Below are positions 24,559 to 33,262 of a DNA stretch of 46,327 nt, one piece after another (positions within the stretch are counted from its first letter, which is position 1; the number at the start of each line of letters is the position of its first letter). Below the pieces are notes generated by a model. That model searched no databases and was not told the origin of the DNA. It worked only from the letters and a program-made list of their open reading frames with translations. The DNA comes from CAWCLK01 sp963796225 (GTDB taxonomy: Bacteria > Actinomycetota > Nitriliruptoria > Nitriliruptorales > Nitriliruptoraceae), in the NCBI GenBank assembly GCA_963796225.1, contig CAWCLK010000048.1, positions 1 to 46,327 on the forward strand, given 5' to 3'. A program made the position numbers and the translations under genes.

Positions 24559-25899
24559 TCAGGTCAGCTTGCGCCACTTCTCGATCTCGGGCAGGACCTT
24601 CTGGCGCAGCTCGTCGTTGGTCACGCCCAGGCCCTCCTTGGGCGCGTTCACGAGGATGCCGATCTTGCCGGTGTGCAGGTTGTTGTGCATCTCGTACGCA
24701 CCCTGCGCGGCGCCCTCGAGGTCGTAGGTCTTGGACAGGATCGGGTGGATCATGCCCTTCTCGACCAGGCGGTTGGCCTCCCACGCCTCGTTGTAGTTGG
24801 CGAAGTGCGACCCGTAGATGTTCTTGAGGTTCATCCACAGGTAGCGGTTGTCGTACTCGTGGCGGTAGCCGGAGGTCGACGCGCAGGTCACGACCGTCCC
24901 GCCCCGCTTGGCGACGAACACGCTGGCGCCGAAGGTGGCGCGGCCGGGGTGCTCGAAGACGTAGTCGGGGTCCTCGCCGACCAGCTCGCGGATCTTCTTG
25001 CCGAAGCGCTTGTACTCGGAGTAGTCCGGGTCGCCGTTGTCGTCCCAGAAGCGGTAGCCCTCGGCCTTGCGGTCGATGATGTGCTCGACGCCCATGGCCT
25101 TCAGCAGCTCGACCTTCTCGGGCGAGGACACCACGCACACCGGGATGGCGCCACCGTTGAGGCAGAACTGGACGGCGAAGCCGCCGAGGCCACCGGTGGC
25201 GCCCCAGATCAGCACGACGTCACCCTGCTTGATGCGGACCTCGTTCTGGCCCACGAGCATGCGGTACGAGGTCGCCATGACCAGGCCCAGCGACGCCGCC
25301 TCCTCCCAGGTCAGGTGGCTCGGCATCGGCATGAGCTGGTTGGCCTTGACCATGGAGATCTCGGCCAGCGACCCGAAGTTGGTCTCGAAGCCCCAGATCT
25401 TCTGGTCCGGGTCGAGCATCGAGTCCTCGTGGCCCTGCGGCGCCTCGAGGTCGACGTAGTTGCAGTGCACCGTGACGCGGTCACCCGGCTTCCAGCGGGT
25501 GACGCCCGGGCCCACGCGCAGCACGACGGCCGCCGCGTCGGACCCGACGATGTGGTACGGCAGGTCGTGGCGCTTGCCGAGCTCGCCCAGCCGCCCCATG
25601 CGCTCGAGGAAGCCGAAGGTCGGCAGGGGCTCGAAGATCGACGTCCACACCGTGTTGAAGTTCAGCGCCGAGGCCATCGGGGCGATCAGCACCTCGTTCG
25701 GGCCGAGCGGCGGGATCGGGACCTCGTCGACGTGCAGCGACTTGCGCGGGTCCTTCTGGTGGGACTCGAGGCCTTCGAACATGTCGACCTCGTCCTTGCG
25801 GACGACGGCGGCCTGCATGGTCTCGGGCAGGGGGATCGCGGCGAGCTCCTCGCCGGACTTGCCCTCGAGGATCGCGCTGCGGATGGCGTCCATCGACAC
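24559..25899 (-). CDS. ccrA: crotonyl-CoA carboxylase/reductase
   Basis: 446 residues from GTG 25899, with GAAAGG as ribosome site eight bases before it (ATG 25893 is an alternative). This MDR-family enzyme turns crotonyl-CoA, CO2 and NADPH into ethylmalonyl-CoA. It has VLIWGATGGLGGFAVQFCL as NADP loop and HPGRATFGASVFVAKRGGTVV. The four CO2-site residues known from the Kitasatospora enzyme (Asn, Phe, Glu, His) are present here as N82, F171, E172 and H365. It is the key step of the ethylmalonyl-CoA pathway for C2 assimilation, or supplies ethylmalonyl-CoA for biosynthesis; partner genes (ecm, mcd) are not in the window. It appears monocistronic. Confidence 0.93.
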   Translation of the reverse strand: MSMDAIRSAILEGKSGEELAAIPLPETMQAAVVRKDEVDMFEGLESHQKDPRKSLHVDEVPIPPLGPNEVLIAPMASALNFNTVWTSIFEPLPTFGFLERMGRLGELGKRHDLPYHIVGSDAAAVVLRVGPGVTRWKPGDRVTVHCNYVDLEAPQGHEDSMLDPDQKIWGFETNFGSLAEISMVKANQLMPMPSHLTWEEAASLGLVMATSYRMLVGQNEVRIKQGDVVLIWGATGGLGGFAVQFCLNGGAIPVCVVSSPEKVELLKAMGVEHIIDRKAEGYRFWDDNGDPDYSEYKRFGKKIRELVGEDPDYVFEHPGRATFGASVFVAKRGGTVVTCASTSGYRHEYDNRYLWMNLKNIYGSHFANYNEAWEANRLVEKGMIHPILSKTYDLEGAAQGAYEMHNNLHTGKIGILVNAPKEGLGVTNDELRQKVLPEIEKWRKLT

Positions 25900-25996
25900 G
25901 GTGGGAGCCTTTCGGGGGATGGGCGTCAGTGGGAGGTGGGACGGGTGGGGGACGATCAGACGTTACCAAGGGTCACACCCCGCCCAGAAAGCCGCG

Positions 25997-26549
25997 CTAG
26001 GCCCCCTGGCCCCTGTTCTCGTCCGGCTCGCTGCCGTCGGCGTCGGTCTCCCCGGGCTGTTCCCGCTGGATCTCCACGACCTCGACGTCGAGGGTCTCGC
26101 CCCGCGGTTGCGCCGGTTCCGGACGGCGTCGGGGGTCCGCCGCACCTGCCCCGGACCCGGCAGAGCCGCCGAAGGAGACCATGCGGATCGCGCCCTGCCG
26201 GAACCGCGACCGGATCACGCCGGCCAGCAACGCGCGGGTGCGGCGGCAGCACGAACGCGAGGCCCATCACGTCGGTGACGAACCCGGGCGTCAGCAGCAA
26301 CGCCCCGCCCACCAGCACCAGGGCGCCCTGCGCGACCTCGTCCGCGGGCCACCGCCCCGCCTGCAGGGCCTCGCGGAACGCACTCCAGGCCCGGCGGCCC
26401 TCGCGACGGACGATGACCGCCCCGATGGCGGAGTCCACGAGCAGCAGCAGGACGGTCCACCAGCCGCCGATCGCGTCGCCGACCTGCAGGATGACCCACA
26501 GCTCGACCAGGGGCATGACCAGGAAGGCCAGGAAGAGCAGGGCCGGCAC
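25997..26549 (-). CDS. fxsA: FxsA family membrane protein (one frameshift)
   Basis: From GTG 26549: PALLFLAFLVMPLVELWVIL (first helix), GDAIGGWWTVLLLLVDSAIG and EVAQGALVLVGGALLLTPGF, the diagnostic FxsA order with the conserved LLLTPGFVTD. The frame changes near 26240; then ALLAGVIRSRF follows and a Glu/Asp-rich cytoplasmic tail to the stop at 25997. FxsA proteins are small inner-membrane proteins; the first one studied relieves phage T7 exclusion in E. coli, but the general function is unknown. It is divergent from the SpoU gene with 94 bases between. Confidence 0.82.
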
Positions 26550-26643
26550 GCGAGCACCTTCGACGGGGCGCCCGACGAGCCTACGAGCCACCCGCCGGCG
26601 TCGCCTACGGTCCGGCGGACCCGCCAGCAGGAAGGCTGCGCGC

Positions 26644-27417
26644 ATGGGACTCGGGTCCGGCCACCGCCCCGCCCCGCCGCGCGGGGTCCAGCGGGACTGC
26701 GACGCGGCCCGGCGCGACCCGGCCCGGGTGGTGCTCGAGGGCGTGCACGCGCTCAAGCACGCCGTGCGCTTCGGGGCCCGCCTGGCCCGGGTCCTGTCCC
26801 CCGACCCCGCGCGGCTGCACGCCCTGCTGGACGAGCTCGCCCCGGACGTGGTCCTGCCGGTGGACGTCGAGACGGTGGACGAGCACACCTGGCGCACGGT
26901 CACCCGTGGCGGCCTGCCGTCGCCGTCGCTGGCGATCGCCGACCGCCCCGCCGCAGACCCGGTCGCGATCGCCGCGCGGATCGGCCACGACCCCGTCGTC
27001 CTGCTCGACCACCCCACCCACCTCGGCAACGTCGGGGCGGTGGTGCGGGTCGCCGCCGCCGCAGGTGCCGACGCCGTGCTCGTGCGGGGGCGGTCGGACC
27101 CATGGCACCCGACCGCGGTGCGGGGCGGGGCGGGGCTGCAGTACGCGGTGCCCACGGGGCGGGTCGACACCCTGCCGGCGACGCCCCGTCCCCTCGTCGC
27201 CGTCGACCCGCACGGGGAGGCGCTGGGCGCCGTGACGGTGCCACGGCACGCGGTCCTGGCCTTCGGCACCGAACGGGGCGGGCTGTCCGACGACCTGCGG
27301 GACGCCGCGGACCTCCACCTGGCGATCCCCATGCGCGCCGGGGTGTCCAGCCTCAACCTCGCAACGGCCGCGGCCGTCGTGCTCTACGCGGTCGGGGCGA
27401 GCGGCACCTCCACCTGA
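26644..27417 (+). CDS. TrmH/SpoU family RNA 2'-O-methyltransferase
   Basis: 257 residues from ATG 26644. N-terminal substrate domain, then the SPOUT knot: motif 1 LGNVGAVVRVAAAAGADAVL (N-x-G-x-x-R), motif 2 FGTERGGLSDDL (G-x-E-x-x-G, SAM loop) and motif 3 IPMRAGVSSLNLATAAAVVL (SLN). These proteins methylate the ribose of tRNA or rRNA with SAM; the target base cannot be told. Its 3' end overlaps the convergent kinase gene by 34 bases. Confidence 0.88.
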   Translation: MGLGSGHRPAPPRGVQRDCDAARRDPARVVLEGVHALKHAVRFGARLARVLSPDPARLHALLDELAPDVVLPVDVETVDEHTWRTVTRGGLPSPSLAIADRPAADPVAIAARIGHDPVVLLDHPTHLGNVGAVVRVAAAAGADAVLVRGRSDPWHPTAVRGGAGLQYAVPTGRVDTLPATPRPLVAVDPHGEALGAVTVPRHAVLAFGTERGGLSDDLRDAADLHLAIPMRAGVSSLNLATAAAVVLYAVGASGTST

Positions 27418-30022
27418 TCGTCCGGGGCCAGGGGCAGCACGACACGGAAGAGCGCCCCGCCACCGGGCCGGGCCCCGACCGCGACCCGCCCACCGTGGAG
27501 CACGGCGAACTGGCGGACCAGCGCCAGCCCGATCCCGGTCCCCGGTGACGGCGCGGTCCGGCTGGCCGGCCCCTGCCAGAAGGGTTCGAACACCCGCTCG
27601 CGATCCTCCGGGGCGATGCCGGGGCCGTCGTCGGCGACCTCGATGGTGGCGTCGGCGGCCCCGGTCCGGCAGGTGACCCAGATGGTCGCGTCCTCGGGCG
27701 TGTGCCGCGCCGCGTTGGCGAGCAGGTTGTGCAGCATCCGTTCCACCATGCGCGGATCCACCTCGGCCGGCGCGGGGGCCGGGGTGATGACCAGGCGTCG
27801 CTCGCCCGAGGTCCACCTCGGCCGCGGTGACCCGTGCGAGCTCGGTCAGGTCGGTGGCGACGCGGTCGAGGTGGACGGCCCCGCGACTGAGTCGGCCCAC
27901 GTCGAGCAGGTCGCCGAGCAGCTGGTCGAGGCGCACGGCGTTGGCCACGAGCCGGTCGTGCAGCTCGCGGACCTGCTCCGGGGCGAGCTGCTCGCCCCGC
28001 GACGAGAGGGTCTCGGCGTACCCGAGCACGGAGGTCAGCGGGGTCCGCAGCTCGTGCGACACCGCGGTCAGGAACGTGTTCTTCAGCTCGTCGGCGGCCC
28101 GCAGCCGCTCGGCCGCGCGCCGTTGGGCGGCCAGCGCGATCTCCATCGCCTGGCGGGTGCGTTCCTGGCGCGTGACGTCACGGACCACGCCCTGGACGCC
28201 CACGGCGCGACCGCCCTCGACGATCAGCGAGCGGTTGTCCTCGAGCCAGATCCAGTGGCCGTCCGCGTGCTGGAACCGCAGCTGGACCGTGGTGGTGGTC
28301 CCTCGGTCGGCAGCCGGGACGGGTCGAGGGCGGGGGCGTCCTCGGGGTGGGCCCGCTCGAGGTAGAGGAAGGGGTTGTCGCGGAAGGCGGCCACCGGGAA
28401 CCCCGAGATGGCCTCGACCGCCGGGTTCATGTACTCGAAGGCGAGCTCGGGCTCCAGCCGCAGGCGGTAGATGGCGTCCTGCGCGGACTCCGCCATCGGC
28501 GCGGAACAGCTGCTCGCTGTCCGCGAGCGCCTCCTCGGCGCGTGCGCGGTCGGTGATGTCGCGCATCGAGTCGACAGGTGCACGCCGGGCACGATGTCGG
28601 CGACGGCGCGGAAGTCGGTGACGACCACGCGGCCGTCCCGCCGGCGGAGCGGGAACTGGCCCTGCATCTCGCCGTCCGCCACGAACTGGCGCCACATGCG
28701 CCAGGGCCGTCATGGCGTCCGTGCCCGCCTCGTCGGCCGCGAGGTCCCAGGCGTGCAGGGTGAGCAGCTCGTCGCGCCCGTACCCGGTCAGCTCGCACGC
28801 CGCCGGGTTGGCGTCGACGTAGGCCCCGTCGTCGTCGGCCAGGATCATCGCGTCACTGGCGTTGGCGAACAGGCCCTCGAGGCGCTCGCGCGTGGCGTCG
28901 AGCTCGACACGCTGCTCGTGCTCGGTGGTCACGTCCATCGTCAGGCACACGGTGCCGGCCACCTGGCCGCGCTCGTCACGCTTGGGCGCGAGGTGGTTGC
29001 GCCACCGGCGCCCCCGCCAGGGCCGTTCGAACACCACGGTCTCGCCCTGCAGGGCCTGCTGGAACATGCCGATGGTCTGCTCGGCGCTGCCCGCCCCGAC
29101 GATCTCGGCGATCGGGCGCACCGATGAGGTCGTCGCCGGTGATGCCGACCTCCGCCAGGGCGGCCCCCGCGTACGAGGTCGCGCGCAGGTCCAGGTCGGT
29201 GGTCCAGATCATCCCCGGCAGGTGCGAGATCAGCACCCGCAGCCGTTCCTCGTCCCGGACGAGCCGGTGCAGCGCATCGCGGCGGCGCAGCCAGCCGGTG
29301 ACCGCGCCTGCTGCGGCGTCGACCAGGCGCTGCTCCTCGGGCAGGAGGAACCCGGCGTCGGGGACGGCGTAGCCGACATGGACCTGGCCGCGGACGTGCC
29401 CGCCGACCTCGATGCCGGCGACGAGCCTGTCGGCGTCGGCGTCCATCGCAGGTCCGGCCACGCCGACGACCCCGTCGACGTCCACCTCGGCGTGGCACGC
29501 GTCGGGCCACTGCATCGCACCCGCCAGGTGGACGGCCACCTGCCGGCAGGTCTCGTCGGGCTCCGCGTCCTCCAGCAGGGTCCGGTTGATGGCCGCGAGG
29601 CCCGCCATCTCCTTGATGCGTTCGCCGAGCGCCGTCCCGAGCCGGTGGCGTTCGATCGCGTGCCGGATCGCCCGCCCGATGGTGTCGCCGGTGACCGACC
29701 CCTTGACCAGGTAGTCCTGGGCCCCGCGTTCGACCGCCGTCCCCGCCAGCTCGTCGTCGTTCATGCCGGTGAGTACGACGACAGGCACCCGCGTGAGCCC
29801 CAGCAGGCGGTCCAGGGTCTCGAGCCCACTGCTGTCGGGCAGGCTGAGGTCGAGCAGGACGACGTCCGGCGCCGGGCGAGCCGCGAGCTGCTGCTCGGCC
29901 TGCGCCAGGGTGGTCACGTGGTCGAGGTGGTGGCGACCGGGCCCCCGCTCGGCAAGCCCCTCCTGGAGCAGCCGCGCGTCAGCAGGGTCGTCCTCGACCA
30001 GCAGCACCCGGACCTCATCCAT
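27384..30022 (-). CDS. hybrid sensor histidine kinase: receiver-GAF-PAS-HisKA-HATPase (about six frameshifts)
   Basis: Starts at ATG 30022 (MDEVRVLLVEDDPADARLLQEG). Order over about 880 residues: a receiver (acidic pair EDD, phospho-Asp in VVLLDLSLPDSSG, Lys in YLVKGS); a GAF-like region; about three PAS/PAC modules (LPGMIWTTDLDLRATSYAG, ASDAMILADDDGAYVDANPA, AIYRLRLEPELAFEYMNPAV); HisKA with SHELRTPLTSVLGYAE; and HATPase (N box LLANAARHTP, G1 DDGPGIAP, G2 GTGIGLALV). Breaks are near 29130, 28690, 28565, 28495, 28305 and 27805. The intact domain order argues for sequence errors. It follows the Rcp1-like regulator and GAF kinase on the same strand. An N-terminal receiver lets it take phosphate from another kinase. 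Confidence 0.75.
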
Positions 30023-30029
30023 CTCCCGA

Positions 30030-30478
30030 TCAGCCCCCCGGACGTTCCGTTGGGCAGCCGAACGACCTCGAACCAGAAGCCCTCGATGGCGCGGACGACC
30101 TTGCCCATCTGCTCGAGCCCGATGGGCTTGGTCACGTAGGCGTTGGCGTGCAGCCGGTAGCTCTCGACGATGTCGGCGTCCTCGTCCGACGTGGTGACGA
30201 CCACGATGGGGATCGTCGCCAGGTCCGGGTCGGCCTTGACCTCGGCCAGGAACTGGTGGCCGTCCATGCGAGGCATGTTGAGGTCGAGCAGGATCAGGTC
30301 GGGCGTCGGCACGTCGGCGTACTCGCCCTCGCTTGCGCAGCATCGCCAGGGCCTCGACACCGTCCTTGGCCCACGTCACGCGGTTGCGCAGCTTGCTGTC
30401 GGCCAGCTGCTCGGTGGTCAGCTGCACGTCGACGGGGTCGTCGTCGATCAGCAGGATCTCGGCCGTTCGCGGGGTCAC
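30030..30478 (-). CDS. single-domain response regulator, Rcp1-like (two frameshifts)
   Basis: From GTG 30478. The receiver is complete: EILLIDDDPVDVQLTTEQL, phospho-Asp in LILLDLNMPRMDG, Thr in IVVVTTSDEDADI and Lys in YVTKPI; it ends FWFEVVRLP as in cyanobacterial Rcp1, partner of phytochrome kinases. One extra base near 30335 (after CGCAAG) and one extra G in the six-G run (forward C-run 30034-30039) must be removed to read 148 residues with the stop at 30030. There is no output domain, so it shuttles phosphate. The start overlaps the kinase stop by GTGA. Confidence 0.82.
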
Positions 30479-31666
30479 GGGACCTCCTCTGGTGGCGGGG
30501 CGGGCAGCACGACGTGGAAGACGCAGCCCCGGGGTTCGTTGGCGGTCACCCAGATCCGTCCCCCGTTGGCCTCGACGAACCGTTGGGTGATGGACAGGCC
30601 GATCCCGGTCCCGGGGTACTCGGTGGGACCGTGCAGGCGGCGGAAGACCTCGAAGATCTGCTCGCGGTACTCCGGCTCGATCCCGATCCCGTCGTCGGCG
30701 ACGGTGAGCTCGACGGCCCGACCGTCGTCGACCGGACGACCGCCGACCACGATCCGGGCACCCCCGGGGTGGTACTTGACGGCGTTCGCCACCAGGTTCG
30801 TGAGCACGATCCCCAGCTGTTCCACGTCGCCCCACACCGGGGGCGGCGCCTCGATGGTGACCGTCGCGCCGGTGTCCTCCAGGGCGAAGGCCAGCGTGTC
30901 GACGACGTCGGCCGCCAGCGCCCCGACGTCCACCACCTCGGCCGTGGGGGTGGAGCGCCCCGCCCGCGAGAACGCGAGCAGGTCCTTGATGAGCTGCTGC
31001 ATCCTCCGCGCCCCGTCGACGACGTACCCGAGGTACTCGCTGGCCTGCTCGGAGAGCTCGTCGCCGGTGCGCTTCTCGAGCAGCTCGGAGAACCCGACGA
31101 TCTTGCGCAGGGGCTCCTGCAGGTCGTGCGAGGCCACGTAGGCGAAGCGCTCGAGCTCCCGGTTGGACCGTTCGAGCTCGAGGGTCCGGTCGTCGAGGGT
31201 CGCGAGGACACGTTCGCGTTCGACGACGCTGCCGAGCTGGCCGCCCACCGTCACGAACAGCGCCTGCAGGTCCTCGTCGAGCTCGACGGCGTCGGCCGAC
31301 GTCGAGTTCGAGCACCGTCGCGACCTGGCCGCCGGACACCACCGGGACGGCCACGTGCCAGGTCCCGTCCTGCGCTCCCACCTCGGGGCGGGCACTGGCC
31401 AGCGCCCGCGCGACGACCTCGCCGGCCGACGACACGTCGGCGGCGGGCACCACGGCGACCGGCGCCCACCCCATGGTGGACGCGATGTCGCGGAGGGCAC
31501 GCTGGAGCAGCGCCGGCGTCGCCGAGGTGTCGTTGGCGGCCTCGGTGAGCCGACGCAGCAGCCTGGCCTCGCCCCCCGGCCCGCCCATGGCGGCTGGGGG
31601 CCCCGGCCCCTGCTCCACCACGTGCGTCCCCTCGTCGTCGCGAACCTCGGCCCCGTCACCTTGCAC
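30475..31666 (-). CDS. GAF-domain histidine kinase, phytochrome-kinase type (one frameshift)
   Basis: About 397 residues from GTG 31666. N-terminal GAF-like domain (about residues 25-135), frame change near 31305, then HisKA with RFAYVASHDLQEPLRKIVGF, where the pattern HDLQEPL is typical of phytochrome-class kinases. The HATPase has NLVANAVKYHPGG, DDGIGIEPEYREQIFEVFRRLH and GTGIGLSITQRFVEANGG. No chromophore-binding PHY/Cys region is present, so light sensing is not implied. First of the three-gene relay; the start codon is inferred. Confidence 0.8.
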
Positions 31667-31709
31667 GGTAACGCCCGACGGGGTGGACGTCAGGCGAACT
31701 TCGGACCAG

Positions 31710-33104
31710 TCACGCCGCGTTCTCCAGGGCTGCCAGCTCTTCCTCCAGGTGGCTGAGCATGCGCTGCAGGTGCGGCACGTTGCGCCGGCACCCGAGGATC
31801 CCGAAGTCGAGGCTGCCGGCGTAGCTGGTCGCCGTGATGTTCATCGCCTGGCCGTCGACCAGCACGGACACCGGGTAGCTGCCGGTCAGCCTCGCCCCGT
31901 TGAAGAAGAGGGGGTTGCGGGGTCCCGGGACGTTGGAGATCACCACGTTGAAGGCGGGGCGCATCACCGGGCCGAGCATCTCGACCGCGGACCCGCCCAG
32001 GATCGGCACGGCCGCGGGCGCCAGCGACAACGACGACAGCATGAGGATCTGCAGCGGGGTGAGCCCCTCGAACTGCTTCTTGGCTCGCTGCATCGAGGTC
32101 ATGATCAGCTCGAGCCGGTCGACCGGGTCCGCCAGGTGCGTGCCGAGGTTGCACAGCACCGCCCCGACGGCGTTGCCGCCGTCCTCGTCCCCATCGACCT
32201 TGGCCTTCAGCGACACGGGCACCATCGCGATGAGGGGGGTGTCCGGCAGGGCGTCCTGTTCGAGCAGGTAGGAGCGCAGCGCGCCGGCCGACATCGCCAG
32301 CACCATGTCGTTGACCGTCGCCCCGTGCGGGGCGCCCGCCTTGCGGACCCGCTCCAGCGGCCACGACTCGGCGGCGAACCGGCGGGCGCCGGTGATGGGC
32401 ACGTTGAGCATGGTCCGCGGGGCGCGGAAGGGCGAGGTGGCCGCCTGCTCGCGGAAGGAGCTGACCAGCGAACGCAGCGCGACGTAGGACGCCCCGGCCA
32501 CCAGGCCGGGCAGGTCGGCGGCGAGCCCGACGCCGGCCAGCAACCGGTCAGTGACCGACGGCGACGGGCGTGGGTCGCGTGCGGCACTGGGCCGCTTCTC
32601 CCAGGGGTAGGGCATCCCGGTCTCGTCGGGGTCCTCCGACAGGGAGCTGGCCATCAGCCGCATGGCGGAGACACCGTCGACGAGCGCGTGGTGGACCTTC
32701 GTGTACAGCGCGAAGCGGCCGTCGGCCAGGCCCTCGATCAGGTGCGCCTCCCACAGCGGTCGGTTGCGGTCCAGCAGCGAGCCGTGCAGCCGGGAGACCA
32801 GCGCCAGCAGCTCGCGGATGCGGCCCGGCTCCGGCAGGGCCGAGTGGCGGACGTGGTACTCGAGGTCGAACTTCTCGTCCGGCTTCCACGCCCACGGGCC
32901 GATGCCGCCGGGCTTGTAGGGTCGCTTGAGGAACAGCGTCCGCGGTTCGTTCGCGTCGTGGATCGCGTGCTCGTACAGCTGCCCGAGGTAGTCCGGCGTG
33001 GCGTCCGCCGGTGGCTCGAACAGCTGCAGTCCCCCGACGTGGGCGGGCTTCTCGCGCGCCTCCATCATCAGGAACATGGCGTCCAGCGGACCGATCGTGG
33101 CCAT
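31710..33104 (-). CDS. wax ester synthase/diacylglycerol acyltransferase (WS/DGAT)
   Basis: 464 residues from ATG 33104, with GGGAGGAG as ribosome site. Acyl-CoA:alcohol/diacylglycerol acyltransferase making storage lipid. The catalytic HHxxxDG is HHALVDG at residues 138-144. NRPLWEAHLIEGL, ATVNDMVLAMSAGALR, VPVSLKAK and VISNVPGPRNPLFF are the other expected motifs. There is no signal peptide. It is divergent from an AidB-like acyl-CoA dehydrogenase, and the shared 158-base gap carries repeats. The enzyme fits a fatty acid storage theme in this region together with ccrA and the dehydrogenases. Confidence 0.92.
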   Translation of the reverse strand: MATIGPLDAMFLMMEAREKPAHVGGLQLFEPPADATPDYLGQLYEHAIHDANEPRTLFLKRPYKPGGIGPWAWKPDEKFDLEYHVRHSALPEPGRIRELLALVSRLHGSLLDRNRPLWEAHLIEGLADGRFALYTKVHHALVDGVSAMRLMASSLSEDPDETGMPYPWEKRPSAARDPRPSPSVTDRLLAGVGLAADLPGLVAGASYVALRSLVSSFREQAATSPFRAPRTMLNVPITGARRFAAESWPLERVRKAGAPHGATVNDMVLAMSAGALRSYLLEQDALPDTPLIAMVPVSLKAKVDGDEDGGNAVGAVLCNLGTHLADPVDRLELIMTSMQRAKKQFEGLTPLQILMLSSLSLAPAAVPILGGSAVEMLGPVMRPAFNVVISNVPGPRNPLFFNGARLTGSYPVSVLVDGQAMNITATSYAGSLDFGILGCRRNVPHLQRMLSHLEEELAALENAA

Positions 33105-33125
33105 GTCGCTCCTCCCACCCGGCGC

Positions 33126-33181
33126 GACCGTACTCGATGCCTGATCCCCGCACGGGGGGCGGTCGCGCGGGACCGTACTCG
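33126..33181. repeat. repeats in WS/DGAT-acyl-CoA dehydrogenase intergenic region
   Basis: GACCGTACTCG occurs at 33126-33136 and again at 33171-33181, 45 bases apart. In addition GCGCGACCG and CGGTCGCGC form an inverted pair around 33123-33168. They lie in the 158-base gap shared by two divergent lipid genes and may be regulator sites; no regulator gene is nearby. Confidence 0.4.
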
Positions 33182-33262
33182 CCCGCCCGAGGCCCGGGGG
33201 CACGGACCACGGCAGCGGTATCGTCGCGGGTACGGACCAGACCGCCCGGGTGGAGGGGACTC

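Noticed and set aside
27575..27600. AGGGTTCGAACACCC resembles a tRNA T-arm
   Set aside because: It lies within the HATPase domain coding for RVFEPFWQ; no cloverleaf fits.
30475..31666. Bacteriophytochrome
   Set aside because: The kinase core is of phytochrome type but the protein is too short for PAS-GAF-PHY and shows no bilin-binding region.
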